Of a stretch of 64,000 bases of DNA, positions 9,563 through 16,567 are shown piece by piece. The number at the start of each line of letters is the position of its first letter. Position 1 is the first letter of the stretch. The stretch lies in NCBI RefSeq assembly GCF_014844075.1, contig NZ_CP062165.1, positions 5,642,001-5,706,000 on the forward strand, given 5' to 3'. The stretch comes from Paenibacillus sp. JNUCC-31. GTDB taxonomy: Bacteria; Bacillota; Bacilli; Paenibacillales; Paenibacillaceae. Under the pieces are notes generated by a model. That model ran no database searches. It was not told the DNA's origin and saw only the letters and a list, made by a program, of their open reading frames with translations. A program made the position numbers and the translations under genes.

Positions 9563-9946
9563 ATGTGGGTGTATGAGAAAAAACTGCAATATCCCGTTCG
9601 GGTTAGCAAATGTGATCCTCACATGGCAAAATTGCTGGCGGAACAATATGGGGGTGCAGATGGGGAACTGGCGGCTGCCCTGCGGTATTTGAACCAGCGG
9701 TATACGATTCCTGACAAGATTATCGGGCTATTGAATGATATCGGTACGGAGGAATTTGCACACCTTGAGATGATTGCCACGATGATCTACAAGCTAACAA
9801 AGGATGCCTCGGTGGAACAGCTGGAAGAAGCGGGACTTGGGCCGAACTATGCACAGCGCGATTCTGCCCTGTTTTATACGAATTCTTCGGGTGTGCCTTT
9901 CACCGCAACTTATATTCAAGCGAAGGGAGATCCGATTGTATATTGA
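9563..9946 (+). CDS. cotJC: cotJC 5' part, interrupted by prophage
   Basis: CotJC is a manganese-catalase-like spore coat protein, normally about 189 residues. Here 127 codons are open. The first 122 are standard CotJC (EQYGGADGELAAALRYLNQRY, GTEEFAHLEMIATM, FTATYIQAKGDP). The reading frame then crosses the attL crossover at 9929-9930 and after six more codons meets a TGA (9944-9946) supplied by phage DNA. The last third of the protein is lost, including expected C-terminal metal-site and helical residues, so the product should be inactive. The missing 3' part should lie beyond the right end of the prophage block, outside the window. Strong ribosome binding site AAAGGGGGG upstream of the ATG. 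Confidence 0.92.
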   Translation: MWVYEKKLQYPVRVSKCDPHMAKLLAEQYGGADGELAAALRYLNQRYTIPDKIIGLLNDIGTEEFAHLEMIATMIYKLTKDASVEQLEEAGLGPNYAQRDSALFYTNSSGVPFTATYIQAKGDPIVY

Positions 9947-9948
9947 GG
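9907..9948. other. attL: host-phage junction in cotJC
   Basis: Compared with the intact attP at 46394-46431, identity starts at the central GA (9929-9930) and runs right through TCCG and the P' arm ATTGTATATTGAGG (9935-9948). The left half is cotJC coding sequence with no match to the P arm beyond GGG. This is the half-and-half structure expected for attL made by a large serine integrase. Confidence 0.88.
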
Positions 9949-9957
9949 CATAACAAA

Positions 9958-11400
9958 TCATTTCCAAACAATCTCAATTTGTTCTCCGTTTGTTATAGTG
10001 ACTTGTTCTATAATTTGGCGTATTGCCTGCTTAGCTTTTAATCTATCTGCTCCTAATATGTCAGGCAGCATTAAGGCAGCATTTTTTTGGACAGTTTCTG
10101 CTTCATACTTTTTGGACAAAAGTTGTGAGATACGTTTGTTCAGACTATCACGATCCGCTTCAACCCTCATTCGAGCCGCTTTCAAATCCTCCGCAGAGAT
10201 CAAATCATTTTCAAAAGCCTCGATTTGTTTTTGCATTTTATTTCCGACTTTACTTAATTGTGATTTCAAATCTTTAATTTCATCTATTGCAGAAGCTCTA
10301 GGTGAGATATTAATATTCAATTCTTTTGTTGAAGCAGCCACCAGTTCACGAATCTGTTCGATAATTAATGTTTCTAGATCTTCTCTGTGAACCGCATGAT
10401 GCTTGCAACCATAACCAAGCTGGTAAGAGCCACAAATATAGCGATAGTAAGTATAATCGTTATATTTCCTTTTGACTCTGGCTGTACTTCCTTTCATATT
10501 TCTCTCGCAATGGCCACATTTAGCAAGCCCTGTGAGAAGATATGTTTCATTATCCGCGTGTTTTCTAGCTCTCGATCTTGAACGTAAGATTTCCTGAACT
10601 TTTTCAAATTGTTCAATTGGGATTATCGGACTGTGATTTCCTTCTTTAACGATCCATTCCGATTCATCTCTAAAAGTTGTTTTAGAATCTTTTGTACTTC
10701 TCTTGTTGTATATCATTGTTCCTGTTAAAGCCTGATTTGTAATCAATCGTTTAACATTTATTTGGTCAAACATCTTGTTTCTTTTAGTAGTAATACCTCT
10801 ATCATTTAATTTTTTGGCTATCATGCGATATCCATCACCCTGTTCAGCAAGTTCGAACATATATCTAACATTTTTTGCTTCTTCTTCATTAATAACATAC
10901 TTTTTATCTATTACATCATAGCCGTAACAGGGTCCGACTATTGCTCGATCAGTATTTTTAGCTAGTGATATCATGTTGTCCTTAACGCGCTCAGAAGTAC
11001 GCTCACGTTCAAACTCAGCAAACGTCCCTAACAATTGAAGTGTCATTCTCCCTACTGCGGTAGATGTATCAAAACTCTCGGATGCGGAAACATAACTGCA
11101 ATTATACTGAGTTAATAATTTTACTGTTTGAAGTAGATCAAGCAGGTTTCTGCACAATCTATCTAATTTCGATGTAAGTACAATTTGGAGTTTACCCTCA
11201 GTAACATCATCCAATAATTTTTTTATTGCTGGCCGTCTAAGATCCTTGGCACTATAACCATCATCGATATAAAATGTTGGTTCACTCCAGCCCATCGCCA
11301 CGCAGTATGCTTTAAGTCTTTCTTGTTGCTCGTTAAGAGAATTCCCCTTGTCTGCTTGTTCGTCAGTTGATACACGAATATAAGCGGCGACATTACTCAT
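9958..11400 (-). CDS. int: Large serine recombinase (phage integrase)
   Basis: 480 residues. N-terminal resolvase domain with the nucleophilic Ser in AAYIRVSTDEQ (near residue 10) and the Arg residues of TSKLDRLCRNLLDL. Then a recombinase domain, a zinc-ribbon region with CGHCERNMKGS and CGSYQLGYGCKH (four Cys), and a long coiled coil (about 365-445). It belongs to the SpoIVCA/SprA/phiC31 group and catalyses attP x attB integration. Excision in this group needs a separate directionality factor, not identified here. The stop lies 10 bp from the P' arm of attL, the usual int-att arrangement. AAGGAGG precedes the ATG; it is co-directional with the repressor upstream, 14 bp away. Confidence 0.95.
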   Translation of the reverse strand: MSNVAAYIRVSTDEQADKGNSLNEQQERLKAYCVAMGWSEPTFYIDDGYSAKDLRRPAIKKLLDDVTEGKLQIVLTSKLDRLCRNLLDLLQTVKLLTQYNCSYVSASESFDTSTAVGRMTLQLLGTFAEFERERTSERVKDNMISLAKNTDRAIVGPCYGYDVIDKKYVINEEEAKNVRYMFELAEQGDGYRMIAKKLNDRGITTKRNKMFDQINVKRLITNQALTGTMIYNKRSTKDSKTTFRDESEWIVKEGNHSPIIPIEQFEKVQEILRSRSRARKHADNETYLLTGLAKCGHCERNMKGSTARVKRKYNDYTYYRYICGSYQLGYGCKHHAVHREDLETLIIEQIRELVAASTKELNINISPRASAIDEIKDLKSQLSKVGNKMQKQIEAFENDLISAEDLKAARMRVEADRDSLNKRISQLLSKKYEAETVQKNAALMLPDILGADRLKAKQAIRQIIEQVTITNGEQIEIVWK

Positions 11401-11414
11401 CGAGTTAATCCTCC

Positions 11415-12029
11415 TTAGTATTTGATTAAATTCATTTTAAGTTTTCCTATAATGACTATCTCCGCTGGTGGTGCAAATATGGGGGGATAGTTTGGGTTCT
11501 CTGATTGAAGAACCATCTGTTCACCATTCCTAAATACTCTTTTCAGAACCGCCTCATCATTCACAAGAACAGCAGCTATTTCTCCGTTCTCTACATCGGG
11601 TTGTTTTCTAATCAACAACATATCTCCCTCATTTATTCTTACACCACTCATACTGTCTCCTTTAGCGTGTAAAAATAAATGTTCCCCGCCACTCACCCAT
11701 TCTTTAGGCACCGGCTCATAGTCTGAAATATCTTCAAAAGCTAAAACGCCGTTTCCGCAGCTTATTTTTCCTACAACCGGAATATAAGAAAATGATTCAG
11801 GATCAATTCGAGGCAAATCCACTTCCATATTGTCGTCTATAAGATAATCCAGGCTACATTCGAAAAAACTTGCAAGTTTAGCTAATGTAGATCGTTTAGT
11901 ATTTTCAGTTCCCTTTTTGTACATTCCGTCAATTGTTGTATAAGGAATATCTGCTTTTTTAGAAAGTTCATTTTTACTATGTATCCCTTTTTTCTTCATC
12001 AACAAATCAATTTTCTCAAGCATGTCCAC
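11415..12029 (-). CDS. Prophage repressor, XRE HTH plus S24/LexA peptidase domain
   Basis: 204 residues. Residues 1-65 form an XRE helix-turn-helix (KNELSKKADIPYTTIDGMYKKG). The C-terminal half (about 85-204) is an S24 peptidase domain with catalytic Ser in KGDSMSG and Lys in EAVLKRV, both intact. This is the layout of CI/LexA-type repressors that self-cleave when RecA is activated, so SOS induction is expected. GGAGGT lies nine bases before the GTG at 12029. Its promoter overlaps an operator-like palindrome. The run of six G at 11481-11486 near the 3' end is five in copy 2, which breaks the gene there. Confidence 0.92.
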   Translation of the reverse strand: MDMLEKIDLLMKKKGIHSKNELSKKADIPYTTIDGMYKKGTENTKRSTLAKLASFFECSLDYLIDDNMEVDLPRIDPESFSYIPVVGKISCGNGVLAFEDISDYEPVPKEWVSGGEHLFLHAKGDSMSGVRINEGDMLLIRKQPDVENGEIAAVLVNDEAVLKRVFRNGEQMVLQSENPNYPPIFAPPAEIVIIGKLKMNLIKY

Positions 12030-12069
12030 AGCAAAGTGACCTCCGTTTCTCTTACTTCATATAAGCATC

Positions 12070-12098
12070 ATTATAGAGGAAAAATATTTCCGTTGCAA
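12070..12098 (-). promoter_or_regulatory. Promoter of repressor-integrase transcript
   Basis: Read leftward: -35 TTGCAA (12098-12093), 17-bp spacer, -10 TATAAT (12075-12070). The -35 lies inside the palindrome CGTTGCAACG, so the repressor can probably control its own synthesis. Confidence 0.75.
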
Positions 12099-12197
12099 CG
12101 TAATATTTTGACGAAAAGTGTTGACTAATTACTTCATGGGGTATAATATTTGCCTTAGTTACCCTGCAACGTAAATCGAGAGGGGGTGATTACGTTG
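12091..12197. promoter_or_regulatory. Operator-like repeats between repressor and early genes
   Basis: The word CAACGTAA occurs three times in this 155-bp divergent region: within CGTTGCAACGTAA (12091-12103, with the 10-bp palindrome CGTTGCAACG), in TGCAACGTAA (12165-12174), and inverted as TTACGTTG (12190-12197) across the Cro-like start. The first overlaps the leftward -35, and the other two lie downstream of the rightward -10. This suits binding by the repressor and Cro-like protein. Confidence 0.6.
12121..12149 (+). promoter_or_regulatory. Early rightward promoter
   Basis: TTGACT (12121-12126) with TAATAT (12144-12149) at 17 bp, or the overlapping TATAAT (12142-12147) at 15 bp. It faces the Cro-like gene and the whole early operon. 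Confidence 0.7.
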
Positions 12198-12449
12198 TTC
12201 CCTAATTTGCAGGCTGAGATTGTACGAAATGGATTTGTTAAGAAAAGCATAGCTGAGAGCATTGGAGTCTCCCCGAGATCATTGACCAACAAGCTTAATG
12301 GTCGAACAGAGTTCACACGCTCGGAGATGATTACTATTCGTGAAGAATACTTTCCTAACGCTAGTGCAAATTATCTTTTTTCATTTGGAGAAGATCAGCC
12401 CCGAAAAAAAACAAGAAGTCGAATGGTCAAGTCGGACAAACCGTCTTGA
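12195..12449 (+). CDS. Cro-like helix-turn-helix protein
   Basis: 84 residues. An XRE-like helix-turn-helix covers about residues 5-50 (VKKSIAESIGVSPRSLTNKLNGRTEFT), followed by a basic tail (PRKKTRSR). It is the first gene of the rightward early operon, divergent from the repressor, the position of Cro. I prefer the TTG at 12195, five bases after AGGGGGTGAT. The GTG at 12186 lies within that ribosome binding site. Confidence 0.8.
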   Translation: MFPNLQAEIVRNGFVKKSIAESIGVSPRSLTNKLNGRTEFTRSEMITIREEYFPNASANYLFSFGEDQPRKKTRSRMVKSDKPS

Positions 12450-12472
12450 ATAGTATGAACTAAGGGGGAGAG

Positions 12473-12646
12473 ATGGTGAACAAAAAGGAAAAACGTCCGA
12501 AGTTACAAGTTATTGGTCATTACAGAATGATTGATGGGATCAAGGTAAAAATTGATCCCTTTAAAACAGATTTGCCTGATCGTTGCAAACTCATTGTTTC
12601 CGAGATTGTAACTGGTCAAACCTGTTCTTTGGTAAAAGTCATGTAA
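12473..12646 (+). CDS. Hypothetical 57-residue phage protein
   Basis: A small basic protein (MVNKKEKRPKLQVIGHYRM at the N-terminus) with AGGGGGAGAG before the ATG. No family is recognised. The G run just upstream is five here and six in copy 2, outside the coding part. It sits second in the early operon. Confidence 0.65.
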   Translation: MVNKKEKRPKLQVIGHYRMIDGIKVKIDPFKTDLPDRCKLIVSEIVTGQTCSLVKVM

Positions 12647-12652
12647 TGAATT

Positions 12653-12678
12653 AACGACTCAGCTTTTTCAGAGTCGTT
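12653..12678 (+). terminator. Stem-loop, possible attenuator
   Basis: AACGACTC (12653-12660) pairs perfectly with GAGTCGTT (12671-12678). There is no T-tract, so it may only slow or process the early transcript. The rest of the 136-bp gap to the next gene shows nothing. Confidence 0.4.
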
Positions 12679-12782
12679 TCAGTGGACAAGCTTTCCCCGA
12701 TTAATAAATGCAACGATGTACTGGAACTTTGAGCAACACTGTGATGGAACTATGAAGAAAATCTTCTGAAAGGAGAATCCAA

Positions 12783-12965
12783 ATGAAATTTCAGAATGCA
12801 TTGAATAACTGGTGTGCATATGTCCATTTGCAGGGATTGATTCAGTTTCGCAATAGCGGAACGATTCTTGAAGCGGCAAAGGATTGGTTGGATAAAGAGA
12901 TTGATGATTTGAAGGAAGAACTAAATGGGGGTGCTAATCATGATTCCAGAACATTTGCTGGCTGA
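12783..12965 (+). CDS. Hypothetical 60-residue phage protein
   Basis: GAAAGGAG precedes the ATG. The N-terminus is aromatic (NNWCAYVHLQG) and the middle is a charged amphipathic helix (AAKDWLDKEIDDLKEEL). No family is recognised. Its 3' end overlaps the next gene by 26 bp. Confidence 0.6.
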   Translation: MKFQNALNNWCAYVHLQGLIQFRNSGTILEAAKDWLDKEIDDLKEELNGGANHDSRTFAG

Positions 12966-13236
12966 TAAAAACTGGCGCGGGATGCTATACATCTTAACCA
13001 ATAGCGAAAATCTCACACGAGCTGTTTCTCCACATATTGACTTGGAAGAATGTTCAGTTGATTTCCCAGCATTAAAACGAATTTCAAAACCATGGTCCAA
13101 TGCAGAAAAATTCTTATTAAATCTAGCGATGCACTTGTTCAGCGAACAGAACAAAGTGAACTTGTCAGATATGGATTTGCTAGATGCTTACAACAAAGAA
13201 ATTGCCTTAAAAGCGATTCGACTGCGATTTGGTTAG
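12940..13236 (+). CDS. Hypothetical 98-residue phage protein
   Basis: The start is the ATG at 12940, after GGGGGTG. The protein has a conserved-looking C-terminal helix (NLSDMDLLDAYNKEIALKAIRLRF) similar in style to small phage and host accessory proteins, but I cannot name a domain with confidence. It overlaps the preceding gene in another frame. Confidence 0.65.
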   Translation: MIPEHLLADKNWRGMLYILTNSENLTRAVSPHIDLEECSVDFPALKRISKPWSNAEKFLLNLAMHLFSEQNKVNLSDMDLLDAYNKEIALKAIRLRFG

Positions 13237-13246
13237 GGGTGTTTCG

Positions 13247-13342
13247 ATGAAAGAAGGCATAAAAAAAGAAATCATCCGGGTTAGGAGCCGGACGATTTCG
13301 GTGGTTAAAAAAATATTCGAGATCAGTATAACACAAAAATAG
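13247..13342 (+). CDS. Possible 31-residue peptide
   Basis: ATG after GGGGTG, very basic (KEGIKKEIIRVRSRT). It overlaps a strong hairpin, so the codons may be incidental. Repeated at 49730-49825. Weak support. Confidence 0.3.
   Translation: MKEGIKKEIIRVRSRTISVVKKIFEISITQK
13260..13299 (-). terminator. Leftward Rho-independent terminator inside early operon
   Basis: GAAATCATCCGG (13268-13279) pairs with CCGGACGATTTC (13288-13299) at 11 of 12 positions. On the minus strand the stem is followed by seven T (13267-13261). It therefore points against the surrounding genes and would stop antisense transcription towards the control region. The same structure is at 49743-49782. Confidence 0.65.
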
Positions 13343-13365
13343 CGCTCTGATAAGGGGGTGCTTAC

Positions 13366-13551
13366 ATGATTGTACTCAAAGGGGATACCGTCAAGCTCAA
13401 AACGGGCGAGGTTGGCGATGTTACGGAGATATGGGGAAAGGCTAGAACCTCCATACGCTTGGAAACGAATGCAGGTACCGTTCTAACCTTTGAAACGGAA
13501 GTAGAGAAAGTCATCAATCGTCCTAAAAAATCACCACGTGAGAGGAGGTGA
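13366..13551 (+). CDS. Hypothetical 61-residue protein, SH3/KOW-like
   Basis: The first 45 residues look like a small beta-barrel (LKGDTVKLKTGEVGDVTEIW, TSIRLETNAGTVLTF), the pattern of KOW/SH3-like modules, and the tail is basic. No name can be given. AAGGGGGTG precedes the ATG and the stop overlaps the ribosome binding site of the next gene. Confidence 0.65.
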   Translation: MIVLKGDTVKLKTGEVGDVTEIWGKARTSIRLETNAGTVLTFETEVEKVINRPKKSPRERR

Positions 13552-13556
13552 TACAT

Positions 13557-13934
13557 ATGCAAGTGGACATTAACAATCTGGCAGGCGGAGCGATGGCAGA
13601 GCGGATCAACCGTGAGCTGAACAAAGTAGCGGAGAACGTATTGGACCCGAACACGAAGGCTGAGGCCGTTCGTACGGTAACCATTTCTATCAAGATTAAG
13701 CCGAATGAAGCACGTCAAATCGGTCAAACCGATATTGAGGTCAAATCGTCATTGGCTCCAGCGAAAGGTGTTCCAACTCAGTTTGTCTTTGACTTCGACC
13801 GTGAAGGAAATGCGGTGCTGAAAGAACTGAATCTGAGCAACGACAGAGACCAGATGGCACTGAATGATGCGGGTGACGTGGTTGACGGAACTGGGACAAG
13901 CCCTAGCGGTAAAGTCGTAGGGATGTTCAAGTGA
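13557..13934 (+). CDS. Phage protein of the so-called replication terminator family
   Basis: 125 residues beginning with VDINNLAGGAMAERINREL. This N-terminus and the PNTKAEAVRTVTISIKIKPNE segment match a family found in many Bacillota phages that databases label replication terminator protein. That function is doubtful in phages. A strong AGAGGAGGTGAT lies before the ATG at 13557. It is usually followed, as here, by a protein of about 235 residues. Confidence 0.7.
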   Translation: MQVDINNLAGGAMAERINRELNKVAENVLDPNTKAEAVRTVTISIKIKPNEARQIGQTDIEVKSSLAPAKGVPTQFVFDFDREGNAVLKELNLSNDRDQMALNDAGDVVDGTGTSPSGKVVGMFK

Positions 13935-13965
13935 TCTATGAAAATTGAATAGCGGAGGACATGAC

Positions 13966-14673
13966 ATGATTAAAGAAGCAATTGACAAAATTTTGGGCTT
14001 GGCTGGTATTCACACTGAGCAGATCGGTGAGCAAGTCTTCACTAATTCCGATTTACGCCGTGTTCATGAAGCAACCACAGAAACATTGAAGGTTCGTAAC
14101 TTGGGCGGGATTGTGGATTACATCACCAGCAACTTTGATGGAAAGTTCCCCTTCATCGTTCATATCCAATCACCAACACATGTGAGCGTTGTGACGGGAT
14201 ACAATCGCGATTTACAGCGGAATTTGATTATTGAAGCGAATGCTTTGTTACCGGACATCAATTTCGGATCATATTACAACATCGAGAGTTTCAACATCCT
14301 GCTTCAAAGCTGCTTTGTTCAGACGAACACAAGAGACGCATTACTGTCTATTGTCGGCAATGTCAAAGACGAACAGGTTACGAGCTTTGGTGATGATGGG
14401 GTTAGTCAACAGGTTACAGCTAAGACTGGGGTAGCCACGGTGGAAAATGTGAAGCTTCCGAATCCTGTACACCTCAAGCCTTTCCGTACATTCGTGGAGA
14501 TTGAACAGCCTGAGAGCGCATTTGTCTTCCGTATGAAGGATGGCCCATCCGCTGCACTATTTGAGGCAGACGGTGGAGAGTGGAAACTTCGTGCTATTGC
14601 TGAAATTAAGGTATACCTGGACGAGCGTCTTGAAGATTTTATCAATGATGACAAGGTAGTTATCATCGGCTAG
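13966..14673 (+). CDS. Conserved phage protein of unknown function (235 residues)
   Basis: The start is the ATG at 13966 after GCGGAGGAC. The protein is soluble and mixed alpha/beta, with repeated beta-strand pairs (FPFIVHIQSPTHVSVVTGYN, FRTFVEIEQPESAFVFRMKDG). It resembles the partner protein often encoded just after the family of the preceding gene. Role unknown; possibly DNA-associated or protective. No catalytic motif is seen. Confidence 0.65.
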   Translation: MIKEAIDKILGLAGIHTEQIGEQVFTNSDLRRVHEATTETLKVRNLGGIVDYITSNFDGKFPFIVHIQSPTHVSVVTGYNRDLQRNLIIEANALLPDINFGSYYNIESFNILLQSCFVQTNTRDALLSIVGNVKDEQVTSFGDDGVSQQVTAKTGVATVENVKLPNPVHLKPFRTFVEIEQPESAFVFRMKDGPSAALFEADGGEWKLRAIAEIKVYLDERLEDFINDDKVVIIG

Positions 14674-14688
14674 TTTTTCATACCACAT

Positions 14689-14711
14689 ACCGGGAGGCTC
14701 AGCCTTCCGGT
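14689..14711 (+). terminator. Stem-loop between early genes
   Basis: ACCGGGAGG (14689-14697) pairs with CCTTCCGGT (14703-14711) with one G-U pair and a 5-base loop. It lacks a T-tract. Possible processing site or attenuator before the PcfK-like gene. Confidence 0.4.
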
Positions 14712-14731
14712 TATTCATAGGAGTGATGAAC

Positions 14732-15061
14732 GTGATACAGCAAGCATTGCAAAAGCTTCAGCAAGAAATGTCAGCCAAATCAAAAGACGCATATGTTCAG
14801 CATGTCGGTTCCTTTCTGACTGGATATGTTCGGAATCATCCAGAACATGCGGCGTTTGTATTGACGGATGGAAAAACCATTATTGGCAGTTTGAACGCAA
14901 TGAAGGAAGAAGCCAAAAAGAAACAGTCCAATGGTGTGGGTGTTCTCAGTGATCAGCAAGGCTTTGAAATTGTTCTCAAGTATTTCGGAGTTCCGAGCAA
15001 ACAAGAGCAGGTTGTTGCGGCTCCAGTTGAACTTAAAGCTTCATTAGATGACTTACTGTGA
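14732..15061 (+). CDS. PcfK-like protein, AcrIIA9 (Cas9 inhibitor) family
   Basis: About 109 residues from the GTG at 14732 (eight bases after GGAG). The core pattern, a hydrophobic strand, IIGSLNAMKEEAKKK, GVGVLSDQQGFEIVLKYFG, is that of PcfK-like proteins, the family that includes the anti-CRISPR AcrIIA9 and phage or plasmid proteins encoded next to PcfJ. As elsewhere, the next gene is a PcfJ homologue. Inhibition of Cas9 is shown only for some relatives, so this is a candidate, not a proven anti-CRISPR. Confidence 0.65.
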   Translation: MIQQALQKLQQEMSAKSKDAYVQHVGSFLTGYVRNHPEHAAFVLTDGKTIIGSLNAMKEEAKKKQSNGVGVLSDQQGFEIVLKYFGVPSKQEQVVAAPVELKASLDDLL

Positions 15062-15070
15062 GGTGATTAG

Positions 15071-16567
15071 ATGAATCAGAAAGAAAAGGACATGACACAC
15101 TTTCCGTCTAAGCGATCCGAAAAATTAGAGAAATATGTAATAGATGAACTATTGAAGCACAGCAGATACATTTTCATTCAGCGTGTTTCCAGAGTCCAGT
15201 ATGGATACTGCACACACTGTAACTCCCGCTTTCGGACTTCTGGAGATTTAAAACATAACGGCAAGAGTGAATGTCCAAATTGCAAGTCAGATTGCAGAGT
15301 TAAAAATCATGGTATGAGCCGTAAATATTTGCGTGATCATGGAACGGTCGTTTTCTATGAGAAATCACAAGTCAATCCCGATTCAGCCATCATCGCACAG
15401 GTATTCAGAGTCTATCGTGATTACTCAGGAGATTACACGAAGGTCCAGACTGAATATGTGATTGTTGCTAAGTATCTTTTCGAATCAGGCAATCCAGGAA
15501 GAGCTACTATGTATGAACGTTGGGGAGGATGGCAGAAAGCCAATTCAGTTCATTCAATAGAATCTTATCCCCACTGCCCCATTGAAAGCATTAAAGAAGC
15601 TGTCACTGGTACACCGTTCTATTACAGCACTTGGGATCAGCATGAACAACCTCAAAGGGATTACGTTAAGTTTTTTGCTCTTTATAGCAAATACCCGGTT
15701 ATCGAGATTTTAACGAAACTGGGATTCAAATACTTTGTAGGCGCTAAATTGTTTGATGGGAAAACGTACAGTTGCATCAATTGGAGAGCGAAACAACTTC
15801 ATGATGTGTTGCGGCTAAGTAAACAAGATTTCCAGCTAGTTCATAAAGAACAAAAGTTAAACCCAATGCAATTGCGTTTGTTTCAACTGTCACGTAAAGA
15901 TAGTGCACCTCCAACAATTCAGGAGATTCAAAACTTTTTCACGGATTCAGTTGGCGATGTCATGAATGAACTGAATGTAGTTCTTAAATATTCCACTTTA
16001 CGTAAGGCAATGAACTACATGCAAAAGCAAGTTCAAATCTGTGACACATATAAAACATATTTTGGGTTACTCATTGCTTGGCGAGATTACATCCGAGATT
16101 GTGAAACGCTTGAAATGGACTTGTCTCATAGCCTTATTCTATTTCCAAAAAACTTGCACGAGGAACATCAGAGGACGATGAAACTTGTGAAAACTACATC
16201 TGATGAACGATCACGAGCCAAAATGTTAAAACGGGCTGAAACCCTTCAAAAGTATAAGTTCGAAGACCAAGAGTTTGTCGTGATCCCGGCTGAGACAACA
16301 GAAGAATTGATTGAGGAAGGAAAAAGGCTGGAACATTGTGTTGCCCGTTATGCTGATAGACACGCTGAAGGAAAAACAACAATTCTCTTTGTTCGTAGGA
16401 AAAACAACCCCAACTCACCCTACTACACGATTGAATTACAAAAGAATGCAATCAAACAGGCACGAGGATTTAAAAATGCTTCTATGACACCCGATGTGCA
16501 AAAGTTTGTTCAACAATTCGAAAATACCAAACTCAAAAGAAAAAGGAAGGAAGTTGCTGCTATATGA
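15071..16567 (+). CDS. PcfJ-like protein
   Basis: 498 residues. A zinc-ribbon near residues 45-80 has two Cys pairs (YGYCTHCNSRF and ECPNCKSDC). The C-terminal PcfJ domain (about 395-490) has the family signature: EGKRLEHCVARYADRHAEGKTTILFVRR, then PYYTIEL, then QARGFKNASM. PcfJ was first named on a conjugative plasmid and is common beside PcfK in phages and mobile elements; its activity is unknown. GAGGTGAT precedes the ATG. It overlaps the next gene by four bases (ATGA), indicating coupled translation. Confidence 0.82.
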   Translation: MNQKEKDMTHFPSKRSEKLEKYVIDELLKHSRYIFIQRVSRVQYGYCTHCNSRFRTSGDLKHNGKSECPNCKSDCRVKNHGMSRKYLRDHGTVVFYEKSQVNPDSAIIAQVFRVYRDYSGDYTKVQTEYVIVAKYLFESGNPGRATMYERWGGWQKANSVHSIESYPHCPIESIKEAVTGTPFYYSTWDQHEQPQRDYVKFFALYSKYPVIEILTKLGFKYFVGAKLFDGKTYSCINWRAKQLHDVLRLSKQDFQLVHKEQKLNPMQLRLFQLSRKDSAPPTIQEIQNFFTDSVGDVMNELNVVLKYSTLRKAMNYMQKQVQICDTYKTYFGLLIAWRDYIRDCETLEMDLSHSLILFPKNLHEEHQRTMKLVKTTSDERSRAKMLKRAETLQKYKFEDQEFVVIPAETTEELIEEGKRLEHCVARYADRHAEGKTTILFVRRKNNPNSPYYTIELQKNAIKQARGFKNASMTPDVQKFVQQFENTKLKRKRKEVAAI

